A stretch of DNA of 64,000 nt from Streptomyces flaveolus (GTDB lineage Bacteria; Actinomycetota; Actinomycetes; Streptomycetales; Streptomycetaceae): assembly GCF_014648815.1 (NCBI RefSeq), contig NZ_BMRV01000011.1, positions 222,542-286,541 of the forward strand, in the 5' to 3' direction. Of the stretch, positions 43,697-52,710 are shown in pieces (position 1 is the stretch's first letter; every line of letters starts with the position of its first letter). The position numbers and the translations under genes were made by a program. The notes beneath the pieces were generated by a model. It saw nothing but the letters and a program-made list of their open reading frames with translations, did no database searches and was not told where the DNA came from.

Positions 43697-45844
43697 TCAT
43701 GAACCGCCCCCCAGCAACCCCGCGGCCCGTGCCCAGCGGTACTTGGCGCCCAGGACGGCCACCGGCTTCTCGGTCGTGTACGGGTACGCCACGACCCCGC
43801 GTTCGAAGAGGTACTGGCAGGCCTCCTCCACCTCGACGTCCCCGGCGAGGGAGGCCACCACGGGCTTCTCGATCCCGCGCTCGCGGAACTCGGCCACCAC
43901 GCGCGCGGTGAGCTCGGCGAACACCATGGGGGGAGTGACGATCGTGTGCCAGTAGCCGAGGACCAGCGCGTGGATGCGCGGATCCTCCAGACCGAGCCGG
44001 ATCGTCGCCTCGTACGTCGACGGCGGCTCGCCCCCGGTGATGTCGACCGGATTGCCCGCGGCCCCGAACGGCGGGATGAACGCGCGGAACGCCGTGTCCA
44101 GGTCGGGCGGGATCTCCATCAGGGACAGGCCGTTGTCCGTCACCGCGTCGGACAGCAGCACGCCGCTGCCGCCGGCCCCGGTGATGATCACGACGTTGTC
44201 CCCCTGGGGAGCGGGCAGCACCGGCAACGCGCGAGCGTACTCCAGCATCTCGTTCAGCCCCGGTGCCCGGATGACACCGGCCTGCCTGAGGACGTCGTCG
44301 TACACGGCGTCGTCACCGGCGAGCGCCCCGGTGTGCGACCCGGCGGCCTTCGCGCCGGCCGCCGTGCGCCCCGCCTTGAGCACCACGACCGGCTTCCTCG
44401 GCACGGTCGCCCGCGCGGCCTCGACGAACGCGCGGCCGTCCTTGAGGTCCTCCAGGTGCATCGCGATGCACTCGGTGTGCGGGTCCTCGCCGAACCAGGT
44501 CAGCAGGTCGTCCTCGTCCAGGTCCGACTTGTTGCCGAGGCCCACGATCGCCGACACACCCGTCTTCGTGGTCCGCGCGAAGCCCAGGATCGCCATGCCG
44601 ATGCCGCCCGACTGCGAGGTCAGCGCCACGCCGCCCTTGACGTCGTACGGGGTGCAGAACGTGGCGCACAGGTCCTGCCAGGTCGAGTAGTAGCCGTAGA
44701 TGTTCGGGCCCAGCAGCCGGACGCCGTGCCGTTCGGCGACCGCCACGATCTCGTCCTGGAGCTCGTGCTCACCGGTCTCGGCGAACCCGGAGGGGATCAG
44801 GACGGCGTTGGGGATCCCCTTGCGCCCCACCTCCTCCAGAGCCGCCGCCACGAACCTCGCGGGGATCGCGAAGACCGCCACATCCACCTCACCGGGAACG
44901 TCGGTGACACTCTTGTACGCCTTGCGGCCCACGATGTCATCGGCCTTGGGGTTCACCGGGTGGATCTCGCCCGCGAAACCGCCGTCGACGAGGTTGCGCA
45001 TCACCGAGTTGCCGATCTTGCCGGCCTCGTCGGAGGCGCCGATCACGGCGACCGACGAGGGCTGCATCAGCCGGCGCATCGAGGTGAGGATCTCCTCGCG
45101 CGTGTACCGGCGGCGCTCCTTGGGCGCCTCGGTCGCGAGGATCACCCGGATGTCGGCGGCGACGGCGCCCTCGGGCGTGGCGATCACCGGGTTGAGGTCG
45201 ACCTCGGAGATCTCCGGGAAGTCCGCCACCAGTTCGGAGACCCGGCGGATCTGCTCCGCCACCGCCCACCGGTCCACGCCGGCCCGCCCGCGCACCCCGC
45301 GCAGCACCTCCGCGGCCCGGATCGAGTCCAGCATGGACAGGGCCTCGTCCGCGTCCACGGGCGCCAGCCGGAACGTGACGTCCTTCAGCACCTCGACCAG
45401 CACCCCGCCGAGCCCGAACGCCACCACCTTCCCGAAGGTCGGGTCGGTCACCGCGCCGACGATGACCTCCTGCCCGCTCGGCAGCAGCTCCTGGATCTGC
45501 ACGCCCTCGATCCGCGCCGACGCGTCGTAGGCGCGCGCGTTGCCGATGATCTTGCAGAACGCGGCCCGTACGTCCGCCGCGCCCTCCACCCCGACGACCA
45601 CACCGCCGGCGTCGGTCTTGTGCAGGATGTCCGGCGACACGATCTTCATCACGACCGGTCCGCCGAAGCGCGCCGCGCACGCCACCGCCTCGTCCACGTC
45701 CCGCGCCAGCTCCTCGCCCGGTACGGCGATCCCGTAGGCGTCGGCGAGCACCTTGCCCTCGGGCGCGGTCAGGGCGGTGCGCCCCTCGGCCCGCACGGCG
45801 TCCAGCAGCCGGCGCACCCGCAGCACCCGGTCCTCGGCCATCAC
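43697..45844 (-). CDS. NDP-forming acyl-CoA synthetase (fused beta-alpha acetate--CoA ligase family)
   Basis: A 715-residue protein. Residues about 10-235 are an ATP-grasp (beta) module: GPVVMKIVSPDILHKTDAGG and VSELVADFPEISEVDLNPV. A CoA-binding domain follows (SVAVIGASDEAGKIGNSVMRN), then the ligase domain with the phospho-His in KAAGSHTGALAGDD and a C-terminal GPS-like part. The beta-alpha order is a permutation of the commoner alpha-beta fusion. The family converts acyl-CoA plus ADP and phosphate to acid plus ATP, or the reverse. Beside frc and oxc it may make or recycle oxalyl-CoA or formyl-CoA. The GTG start at 45844 lies one base after the frc stop. Confidence 0.9.
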   Translation of the reverse strand: MMAEDRVLRVRRLLDAVRAEGRTALTAPEGKVLADAYGIAVPGEELARDVDEAVACAARFGGPVVMKIVSPDILHKTDAGGVVVGVEGAADVRAAFCKIIGNARAYDASARIEGVQIQELLPSGQEVIVGAVTDPTFGKVVAFGLGGVLVEVLKDVTFRLAPVDADEALSMLDSIRAAEVLRGVRGRAGVDRWAVAEQIRRVSELVADFPEISEVDLNPVIATPEGAVAADIRVILATEAPKERRRYTREEILTSMRRLMQPSSVAVIGASDEAGKIGNSVMRNLVDGGFAGEIHPVNPKADDIVGRKAYKSVTDVPGEVDVAVFAIPARFVAAALEEVGRKGIPNAVLIPSGFAETGEHELQDEIVAVAERHGVRLLGPNIYGYYSTWQDLCATFCTPYDVKGGVALTSQSGGIGMAILGFARTTKTGVSAIVGLGNKSDLDEDDLLTWFGEDPHTECIAMHLEDLKDGRAFVEAARATVPRKPVVVLKAGRTAAGAKAAGSHTGALAGDDAVYDDVLRQAGVIRAPGLNEMLEYARALPVLPAPQGDNVVIITGAGGSGVLLSDAVTDNGLSLMEIPPDLDTAFRAFIPPFGAAGNPVDITGGEPPSTYEATIRLGLEDPRIHALVLGYWHTIVTPPMVFAELTARVVAEFRERGIEKPVVASLAGDVEVEEACQYLFERGVVAYPYTTEKPVAVLGAKYRWARAAGLLGGGS

Positions 45845-45845
45845 G

Positions 45846-47078
45846 TCAGATCACCCCGTTCGACTTGAGCAGGCGCAGCTCCTCGTCGCCGAGGCCCAGC
45901 TCGCCGACGTAGACCTCTTCGTTGTGCTCGCCCAGCAGCGGCGAACTGGTGACCCGTACCGGCGAGTCGGAGAGCTTGAGCGGACTGCCGACGGTCACGA
46001 ACTCCCCCCGCTCGGGGTGGGGGACCTTGACGATCATCTCGTTGGCGGCCAGCGACGGGTCCTCGATGATCTCCTTGGTGGACAGGATCGGGCCGCACGG
46101 GATGTTGTGGGCGTTCAGCCGCTCCAGCACCTCCCACTTGGGGAGGGTGGACGACCACTCCTCGATCAGCTGGAACATCTTGTTCAGCCTCGGCAGCCGG
46201 GCCTGGGGCGTCGCCCACTCGGGGTCGTCGGCCAGCTCGGGCCGGCCGATGAGCTCGCTGAGCGGCCGCCAGCCGACCGGCTGCACGATGACGTACACGT
46301 AGTCGTTGGGGCCGCCCGGCGCGCACTTCACCGCCCAGCCGGGCTGACCGCCACCGGACGCGTTCCCGGAGCGGGGAACCTCGTCGCCGAAGTCCTCGTT
46401 GGGATATTCGGCGAGGGGACCGTGGGCCAGGCGCTGCTGGTCGCGCAGCTTCACCCGGCAGAGGTTGAGCACCGCGTGCTGCATGGCCACGTTCACGCGC
46501 TGACCGCGTCCGGTGTGCTCCCGCTGGTAGAGGGCGGCGAGGATGCCCGCCACGACGTGGACGCCCGTGCCCGAGTCCCCGATCTGGGCCCCCGTCGCCA
46601 GCGGCGGCCCGTCCTCGAATCCGGTGGTGGACATCGATCCGCCCATGGCCTGCGCGACGACCTCGTACGCCTTGAACGCGGTGTACGGGCCCTCGCCGAA
46701 CCCCTTGACGGAGGCGTAGACGATCCGTGGATTGATCTCCTTGATGCGGTCCCAGGTGAAGCCCATCCGGTCGACCGCGCCCGGTCCGAAGTTCTCGACC
46801 ATGACGTCCGAGCGCCGGATCAGCTCGGTGAGGATCTCCTTGCCGCGCTCGGTCTTGGTGTTGAGGGTGATGCTCCGCTTGTTGCAGTTGAGCATCGTGA
46901 AGTAGAGGGAGTCGACGTCCGGCAGATCGCGCAGCTGTCCCCGCGTGATGTCACCGGTCGGCGCCTCGAGCTTGACGACGTCCGCGCCGAGCCAGGCGAG
47001 GAGCTGGGTCGCCGAGGGCCCGGACTGCACGTGCGTCATGTCCAGGACGCGGATGCCCTCAAGAGCCTTGGCTGTCAT
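45846..47078 (-). CDS. frc: Formyl-CoA:oxalate CoA-transferase (Frc, CaiB-BaiF family)
   Basis: A 410-residue class III CoA-transferase moving CoA from formyl-CoA to oxalate. The catalytic Asp is Asp168 in ATGAQIGDSGTG, matching Asp169 of the Oxalobacter enzyme. Other family features are LGADVVKLEAPTGD, VENFGPGAVDRMGF and the glycine-rich loop SGNASGGGQPGWAVK. It sits 11 bp after the oxc stop, and gives the substrate of Oxc while taking its product back. Length is normal. Confidence 0.95.
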   Translation of the reverse strand: MTAKALEGIRVLDMTHVQSGPSATQLLAWLGADVVKLEAPTGDITRGQLRDLPDVDSLYFTMLNCNKRSITLNTKTERGKEILTELIRRSDVMVENFGPGAVDRMGFTWDRIKEINPRIVYASVKGFGEGPYTAFKAYEVVAQAMGGSMSTTGFEDGPPLATGAQIGDSGTGVHVVAGILAALYQREHTGRGQRVNVAMQHAVLNLCRVKLRDQQRLAHGPLAEYPNEDFGDEVPRSGNASGGGQPGWAVKCAPGGPNDYVYVIVQPVGWRPLSELIGRPELADDPEWATPQARLPRLNKMFQLIEEWSSTLPKWEVLERLNAHNIPCGPILSTKEIIEDPSLAANEMIVKVPHPERGEFVTVGSPLKLSDSPVRVTSSPLLGEHNEEVYVGELGLGDEELRLLKSNGVI

Positions 47079-47089
47079 GGGCCTTCACC

Positions 47090-48772
47090 TCACTTGTACA
47101 TCGTCTGGTTCATGGTTCCGGGGGCGTACGCGTCCGGGTCGACCCAGACGTTGATCAGGGACGGCTTGCCGGACTCGCGGGCCCGGCGCAGCGCGGGGCC
47201 GATGTCGGCGGGGTCGCGGACCTCCTCGCCGTGACCGCCCAGCATCCGCGCGAACCGGTCGTACGGGACGTCGCCGAGGGTGTTGCCGACCCGCTCGCGT
47301 TCCTTGCCGTACTTGGCGGCCTGGCCGTAGCGGATCTGGTTCATGGAGGAGTTGTTGCCGACGATGCCGACGAAGGGCAGGTCGTAGCGGACGAGGGTCT
47401 CGAAGTCCCAGCCGGTGAGGGAGAAGGCGCCGTCGCCGAAGAGGGCGACGACCTCCTTGTCGGGACGGGCCTGCTTGGCGGCCAGCACGAAGGGGACGCC
47501 GACGCCGAGCGTGCCCAGCGGGCCCGGGTCCATCCAGTGGCCCGGGGACTTGGGCTGTACGACCTGCCCGGAGAAGGTGACGATGTCACCGCCGTCGCCG
47601 ATGTAGACCGAGTCCTCGGTGAGGAAGTCGTTGATCTCGCTGACCAGCCGGTACGGGTGGATGGGGGAGGCGTCCGACCTGAGCTGCGGCAGCCGCTTGT
47701 CCAGCGCCGTCTGCTCGGCCGCGCGCAGCTCGTCCAGCCACTCCTTGCGCCGGGACGCGCCGCCGTTGAGCCGGCCGGACGCGGCCTCGGTGACCGACTT
47801 CAGCACCAGCCCCGCGTCGCCGACGATGCCGAGGTCGATGTCGCGGTTCTTGCCGACGGTGCGGTAGTCGAGGTCGATCTGCACGACGGTCGCGTCCGGG
47901 GAGAGCCGCTTGCCGTAGCCCATGCGGAAGTCGAAGGGCGTGCCGACGATGACGATCACGTCGGCGTTGGAGAAGGCGTAGCGGCGCGAGAGCTGGAAGT
48001 GGTGCGGGTCGCCCGGCGGCAGGGTGCCGCGGCCGGCGCCGTTCATGTACGCCGGGACGTTGAGGGTGCGGACCAGCTCGACGGCGGCCTCGGTCGCGCG
48101 GGTGGTCCACACCTGGCTGCCGAGCAGGATGGCCGGCTTCTCGGCGTGCACCAGCAGGTCGGCGAGCTTCTCCACGGCCTCCGGGTCGCCGGCCGAGCGG
48201 GTCGAGGCGCGGTACGCCCCGGCCTTCGGCACGCGCGCCTTCTCCGCCGGCACCTTGGCGTCCAGCACGTCGCGCGGGATCTCCAGGAAGGAGGGGCCGG
48301 GTGCCCCGTGGTAGCACTCGCGGAACGCCATCGACACCATGTCCGCCGCCCGCGCCGTGTCCGGCACGGTCGCCGCGAACTTGGTGATCGGCGTCATCAT
48401 GTCGACGTGCGGCAGGTCCTGGAGGGAGCCCATCTTGTGCTGGGTGTGCGCGCCCTGGCCGCCGATCAGCAGCATCGGTGACTCGGCGCGGAAGGCGTTG
48501 GCGACACCGGTGACGGCGTCGGTCGTCCCCGGGCCGGCGGTGACCACCGCGCAGCCGGGCTTGCCGGTGATGCGGGCGTACCCGTCGGCGGCGTGCGCGG
48601 CGACCTGCTCGTGGCGCACGTCGACGACCTCGATGCCCTCATCGACGCAGCCGTCGTAGATGTCGATGATGTGGCCGCCGCACAGCGTGTAGATGCGGTC
48701 GACCCCCTCGGCCTTGAGGGCCTTGGCCACGAGGTGACCGCCGGAAATGACGTCCTGGGTGTCGTCGGGCAT
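47090..48772 (-). CDS. oxc: Oxalyl-CoA decarboxylase
   Basis: A 560-residue thiamine-diphosphate enzyme converting oxalyl-CoA to formyl-CoA and CO2. The N-terminal PYR domain has YTLCGGHIIDIYDGC and VVTAGPGTTDAVTGVANAF. The ThDP/Mg motif GDGAFSLTGWDFETLVRYDL ends in NN as required. The length matches characterised Oxc proteins (about 565). The ATG at 48772 was chosen over an upstream extension because it aligns with the family N-terminus and has GGGACAGGA upstream. First gene of the operon oxc-frc-ligase, divergent from sucC, with an inverted repeat between. Confidence 0.95.
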   Translation of the reverse strand: MPDDTQDVISGGHLVAKALKAEGVDRIYTLCGGHIIDIYDGCVDEGIEVVDVRHEQVAAHAADGYARITGKPGCAVVTAGPGTTDAVTGVANAFRAESPMLLIGGQGAHTQHKMGSLQDLPHVDMMTPITKFAATVPDTARAADMVSMAFRECYHGAPGPSFLEIPRDVLDAKVPAEKARVPKAGAYRASTRSAGDPEAVEKLADLLVHAEKPAILLGSQVWTTRATEAAVELVRTLNVPAYMNGAGRGTLPPGDPHHFQLSRRYAFSNADVIVIVGTPFDFRMGYGKRLSPDATVVQIDLDYRTVGKNRDIDLGIVGDAGLVLKSVTEAASGRLNGGASRRKEWLDELRAAEQTALDKRLPQLRSDASPIHPYRLVSEINDFLTEDSVYIGDGGDIVTFSGQVVQPKSPGHWMDPGPLGTLGVGVPFVLAAKQARPDKEVVALFGDGAFSLTGWDFETLVRYDLPFVGIVGNNSSMNQIRYGQAAKYGKERERVGNTLGDVPYDRFARMLGGHGEEVRDPADIGPALRRARESGKPSLINVWVDPDAYAPGTMNQTMYK

Positions 48773-48823
48773 GGCGAAGTCCTGTCCCTTCACGAGGGGT
48801 TGGGGCGCTCTCGCGGTACATTG

Positions 48824-48847
48824 CATACAGTCGACGAATACTGTATG
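48824..48847. promoter_or_regulatory. GntR-type inverted repeat in oxc/sucC divergent promoter
   Basis: CATACAGT (48824-48831) and ACTGTATG (48840-48847) form a perfect 8-bp inverted repeat with an 8-nt spacer. The TACAGT/ACTGTA core is shared with sites at 18306 and 21033. It lies 52 bp before the oxc start and 69 bp before the sucC start. AT-rich in a GC-rich setting. Confidence 0.7.
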
Positions 48848-48915
48848 AAGCTTGTTATCCCGCATCCGGTGGGTGGTGTCCAGGGGGCGTGCGGCACTTT
48901 CAGTCAGGAGCCGAG

Positions 48916-50046
48916 ATGGACCTGTACGAACACCAGGCAAGGGAACTCTTCGAGGAACACGGCATCGTGGTGCCGCGGGCGGAGGTCACCGACTCGCCCG
49001 CGAAGGCCCGCGAGATCGCCCGCCGGCTCGGCGGACGCGTCGTCGTCAAGGCACAGGTGAAGACCGGCGGACGGGGCAAGGCCGGCGGAGTGAAGCTCGC
49101 CGCGGACCCGGCCGCGGCGGAAGCGGCGGCACGCCGGATCCTCGGCATGGACATCAAGGGCCACACGGTCGGCACCGTCATGCTCGCCGAACCCGTCGAC
49201 ATCGACCAGGAGTTCTACGTCTCCTACGTCCTCGACCGCGCGGCCGGCCGGTTCCTCGCCATCGCCTCCGCCGAGGGCGGCATGGAGATCGAGGAGGTCG
49301 CGGCCGAGCGGCCCGAGGCGGTGGCACGCATCCCCGTCGACCCCGCCGAGGGCGTCACCACGGCGAGGGCGGCACAGATCGCGCAGGCCGCCGGGCTGCC
49401 CCCGCAGGCCGTCGACGTCCTGGTCCGCCTCTGGCAGGTACTGGTCCGCGAGGACGCCCTGCTCGTCGAGGTCAACCCGCTGGTCAGGACCGCCCAGGGC
49501 AGGATCGTGGCCCTCGACGGCAAGGTCACCCTCGACGACAACGCCTGCTTCCGCCGGGCGCGTTGGGGTGAGGAGGAGGCGGCGTCCGACGACCCGCTGG
49601 AGGCGCGGGCCGCGGCCAAGGGCCTGAACTACGTCAAGCTGGACGGCGAGGTCGGCGTCATCGGCAACGGCGCCGGCCTGGTCATGTCGACGCTCGACGT
49701 GGTCGCCGGCTGCGGCGCCCGCCCGGCCAACTTCCTCGACATCGGGGGCGGCGCGTCCGCGCAGATCATGGCCGACGGACTCTCGGTCGTCCTCTCCGAC
49801 CCGGACGTGAAATCCGTCCTCGTCAACGTCTTCGGCGGCATCACCGCCTGCGACGCGGTCGCCGACGGCATCGTCCGGGCCCTGGACGAGGTCCGGCCGA
49901 CCAAACCGCTCGTCGTGCGCCTCGACGGCAACAACGCCGCCCGGGGGCGGGCCGTGCTCGACGCCCGCGCCCACCCGCTGGTCGAACAGGCCACCACCAT
50001 GGACGACGCCGCCCGCCGTGCCGCCCGGCTCGCCACCACGGCATAA
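48916..50046 (+). CDS. sucC: Succinyl-CoA synthetase beta subunit paralogue
   Basis: A 376-residue ATP-grasp subunit. It starts MDLYEHQARELFEEHGI, has VVVKAQVKTGGRGKAGGVKL (nucleotide-binding), LVEVNPLVRTAQGRIVALDGK, and NFLDIGGGASAQIMADGLSV near the CoA end. Normal length. Its place in the oxalate cluster suggests a paralogue making an acyl-CoA donor, or activating oxalate or formate directly, rather than TCA-cycle duty. Divergent from oxc. The ATG follows CAGGAG. Confidence 0.92.
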   Translation: MDLYEHQARELFEEHGIVVPRAEVTDSPAKAREIARRLGGRVVVKAQVKTGGRGKAGGVKLAADPAAAEAAARRILGMDIKGHTVGTVMLAEPVDIDQEFYVSYVLDRAAGRFLAIASAEGGMEIEEVAAERPEAVARIPVDPAEGVTTARAAQIAQAAGLPPQAVDVLVRLWQVLVREDALLVEVNPLVRTAQGRIVALDGKVTLDDNACFRRARWGEEEAASDDPLEARAAAKGLNYVKLDGEVGVIGNGAGLVMSTLDVVAGCGARPANFLDIGGGASAQIMADGLSVVLSDPDVKSVLVNVFGGITACDAVADGIVRALDEVRPTKPLVVRLDGNNAARGRAVLDARAHPLVEQATTMDDAARRAARLATTA

Positions 50047-50059
50047 GGAGAAGGACGAC

Positions 50060-50962
50060 ATGGCCATTCACCTCACCAAGGACAGCAAGGTCCTCGTCCA
50101 GGGCATGACCGGGGGCGAGGGCATGAAGCACACCCGCCGCATGCTGGCGGCCGGGACGAACGTGGTCGGCGGCGTCAACCCGCGCAAGGCCGGCCGCACC
50201 GTGGACTTCGACGAGCGCGCCGTACCCGTCTTCGGCTCGGTGGGCGAGGGCATCGAGGCCACCGGGGCGGACGTCACCGTCGTCTTCGTCCCGCCCGCCT
50301 TCGCCAGGGCAGCGGTCACCGAGGCCGCCGACGCCGGCATCGGCCTCGCCGTCGTCATCACCGAGGGCATCCCCGTCCACGACTCCGTCGCCTTCACCGC
50401 GTACGCCCGCGCCAGGGGCACCCGCGTCATCGGTCCCAACTGCCCGGGCCTGATCACCCCGGGCCAGTCCAACGCCGGCATCATCCCGGCGGACATCGCC
50501 AAGCCCGGCCCGATCGGCCTGGTCTCCAAGTCGGGCACCCTCACCTACCAGCTCATGTACGAGCTGCGCGACATCGGCTTCTCGACCTGCGTCGGCATCG
50601 GCGGCGACCCGGTCGCCGGCACGAGCCACATCGACTGCCTCACCGCCTTCCAGGACGACCCCGACACCGAACTGATCGTCCTCATCGGCGAGATCGGCGG
50701 CGACGCGGAGGAACGCGCGGCGGCGTACATCCGCGAGCACGTCACCAAGCCGGTCGTCGGCTACATCGCCGGCTTCACCGCACCCGAGGGCCGGACCATG
50801 GGACACGCGGGCGCCATCGTGTCCGGCTCCACCGGCACCGCGCGGGCCAAGAAGGAGGCGCTGGAAGCGGCCGGCGTTCGGGTCGGAAGCACCCCCACCG
50901 AGACGGCACGGCACGTCGTCGCCGTACTCGGCGGCGAGGCACGGGACGGAGCGCTCACATGA
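50060..50962 (+). CDS. sucD: Succinyl-CoA synthetase alpha subunit paralogue
   Basis: A 300-residue CoA-binding subunit. Features are VLVQGMTGGEGMKHTRRML, GPNCPGLITPGQSNAGIIP, and the phosphorylated His249 in GRTMGHAGAIVSGSTG. All catalytic elements are intact. The ATG follows AGGAGAAGG, 13 bp after sucC. The stop overlaps the ALDH start (ATGA). Confidence 0.94.
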   Translation: MAIHLTKDSKVLVQGMTGGEGMKHTRRMLAAGTNVVGGVNPRKAGRTVDFDERAVPVFGSVGEGIEATGADVTVVFVPPAFARAAVTEAADAGIGLAVVITEGIPVHDSVAFTAYARARGTRVIGPNCPGLITPGQSNAGIIPADIAKPGPIGLVSKSGTLTYQLMYELRDIGFSTCVGIGGDPVAGTSHIDCLTAFQDDPDTELIVLIGEIGGDAEERAAAYIREHVTKPVVGYIAGFTAPEGRTMGHAGAIVSGSTGTARAKKEALEAAGVRVGSTPTETARHVVAVLGGEARDGALT

Positions 50963-52509
50963 CACCCACCGAAGGCGCCCTCACCCTGAAGGCCGGCACC
51001 TCCTGGACCGACGCCTGGCAGCGCTGCCTCACCGCGGCCCCCGAGGCGTTCCGGGACGACCGCGTGCTCAACCTCTGGGATGCGAACTGGCAGGCGGACG
51101 GCCGCGTCCTGCCCGCCGCCAGCCCCGTCGACGGCACCCCGATCGCGGGCCCGCCGCGACTGGACCGCCGGACCGCCCACCAGGCCGTACGCGCCTCGCT
51201 CGACCAGCACCGGGCCTGGCGCCACCTCCCCCTGCCCGAACGCCGGGCCCGCGTCGCCGCCACCCTCGACGCCCTCGCCCAGCACCGCGAACTCCTCGCC
51301 CTGCTGCTGGTCTGGGAGATCGGCAAGCCCTGGCGGCTCGCACAGGCCGACGTCGACCGCGCCGTCGACGGCGTGCGCTGGTACGTCGACCGCATCGACG
51401 AGATGACCGCGGGCCGGGCCCCGCTGGACGGCCCGGTGTCCAACATCGCGAGCTGGAACTACCCGATGAGCGTGCTCGTCCACGCCCTGCTGGTCCAGGC
51501 ACTGGCGGGCAACGCGGTCATCGCCAAGACCCCGACCGACGGCGGTGTCGCCTGCCTCACCCTGGCCTGCGCGCTCGCCGCCCGCGAGGGAGTCCCGGTC
51601 ACCCTCGTCAGCGGCAGCGGAGGCGAGCTGTCGCACGCCCTGGTGCGGGCGCCGGAGATCGGCTGCGTCTCCTTCGTCGGCGGCCGCGACACCGGCGCCG
51701 CCGTCGCCACCGCCGTCGCCGACCTCGGCAAACGGCACATCCTCGAACAGGAGGGACTCAACACCTGGGGCGTCTGGAACTTCACGGACTGGGACGCGCT
51801 CACGGCGGCGATCCCGGCGCTCTTCGACTACGGCAAGCAGCGCTGCACGGCCTACCCGCGCTTCGTCGTCCAGCGCGAGCGGTTCGACGCGTTCCTCGCG
51901 GCCTACCTCCCGGCGGTCCGCTCCCTGCGCATCGGTCACCCGCTCGCCGTCGAACACCCGGACGACCCGTACCCGGCACTGGACTTCGGGCCGCTGATCA
52001 ACGCGGCCAAGGCGAAGGAACTCCGGGACCAGGTCGCCGAGGCCGTCGACCGCGGTGCCGTACCGCTGCACCGGGGTGACCCCGCCGACGCGCGGTTCCT
52101 GCCCGGCCAGGACACCTCGGCCTACGTCCAGCCGGTCACGCTCCTCAACCCGCCCCCGTCCTCACCGCTGCACCACGCGGAACCGTTCGGCCCGGTCGAC
52201 ACCATCGTCCTGGTCGACACCGAGGCCGAGCTGCTCGCCGCGATGAACGCCTCCAACGGCGCCCTGGTCGCCACGCTGTCGACGGACGACCGGGCGACCT
52301 ACGACAGGCTCGCGCCGCAGATCCGCGCCTTCAAGGTCGGCCACGGCGTCCCGCGCTCGCGCGGCGACCGCGACGAGCTGTTCGGCGGGCACGGGGCCTC
52401 CTGGCGGGGGGCCTTCGTGGGCGGCGAGCTGCTGGTGCGCGCGGTGACACAGGGGCGGGCGGGGGAGAGGCTGCCGGGGAACTTCCCGGACGGTCATCTC
52501 ATGCCGTGA
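50959..52509 (+). CDS. Aldehyde dehydrogenase-family protein in oxalate cluster
   Basis: A 516-residue ALDH. The catalytic Cys is in YGKQRCTAYPR. The general-base region reads LEQEGLNTWGVW instead of the usual ELGGK-type motif, keeping the first Glu. Cofactor-fold parts are SNIASWNYPMSVLVHALLVQ and TLVSGSGGELSHALV. The divergence from mainstream ALDHs suggests an unusual substrate. With SucCD and oxalyl-CoA enzymes nearby, a CoA-acylating or glyoxylate/oxalate-semialdehyde role is possible but unproven. It is the third gene of the sucCD operon (ATGA overlap). Confidence 0.86.
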   Translation: MTPTEGALTLKAGTSWTDAWQRCLTAAPEAFRDDRVLNLWDANWQADGRVLPAASPVDGTPIAGPPRLDRRTAHQAVRASLDQHRAWRHLPLPERRARVAATLDALAQHRELLALLLVWEIGKPWRLAQADVDRAVDGVRWYVDRIDEMTAGRAPLDGPVSNIASWNYPMSVLVHALLVQALAGNAVIAKTPTDGGVACLTLACALAAREGVPVTLVSGSGGELSHALVRAPEIGCVSFVGGRDTGAAVATAVADLGKRHILEQEGLNTWGVWNFTDWDALTAAIPALFDYGKQRCTAYPRFVVQRERFDAFLAAYLPAVRSLRIGHPLAVEHPDDPYPALDFGPLINAAKAKELRDQVAEAVDRGAVPLHRGDPADARFLPGQDTSAYVQPVTLLNPPPSSPLHHAEPFGPVDTIVLVDTEAELLAAMNASNGALVATLSTDDRATYDRLAPQIRAFKVGHGVPRSRGDRDELFGGHGASWRGAFVGGELLVRAVTQGRAGERLPGNFPDGHLMP

Positions 52510-52515
52510 GGGTAT

Positions 52516-52564
<49 letters not shown>

Positions 52565-52710
52565 GGCGGGCGTGCAGGGCGGTGTCCGGTGCGGGTGGGT
52601 GTCGCGGGCCGGGTGCCTCCCTCAGAGGGGAGACCCCCAGCGCCCACCCGTGCTGCCCCTGGGGTTACCTCGGTTGCGGGGAGGGGCGGGTGCCGCAGTC
52701 GTGCTGTAAG

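Noticed and set aside
48773..48940. Longer start for oxalyl-CoA decarboxylase
   Set aside because: It would run through the inverted repeat and the sucC promoter and add 56 residues not found in the family.
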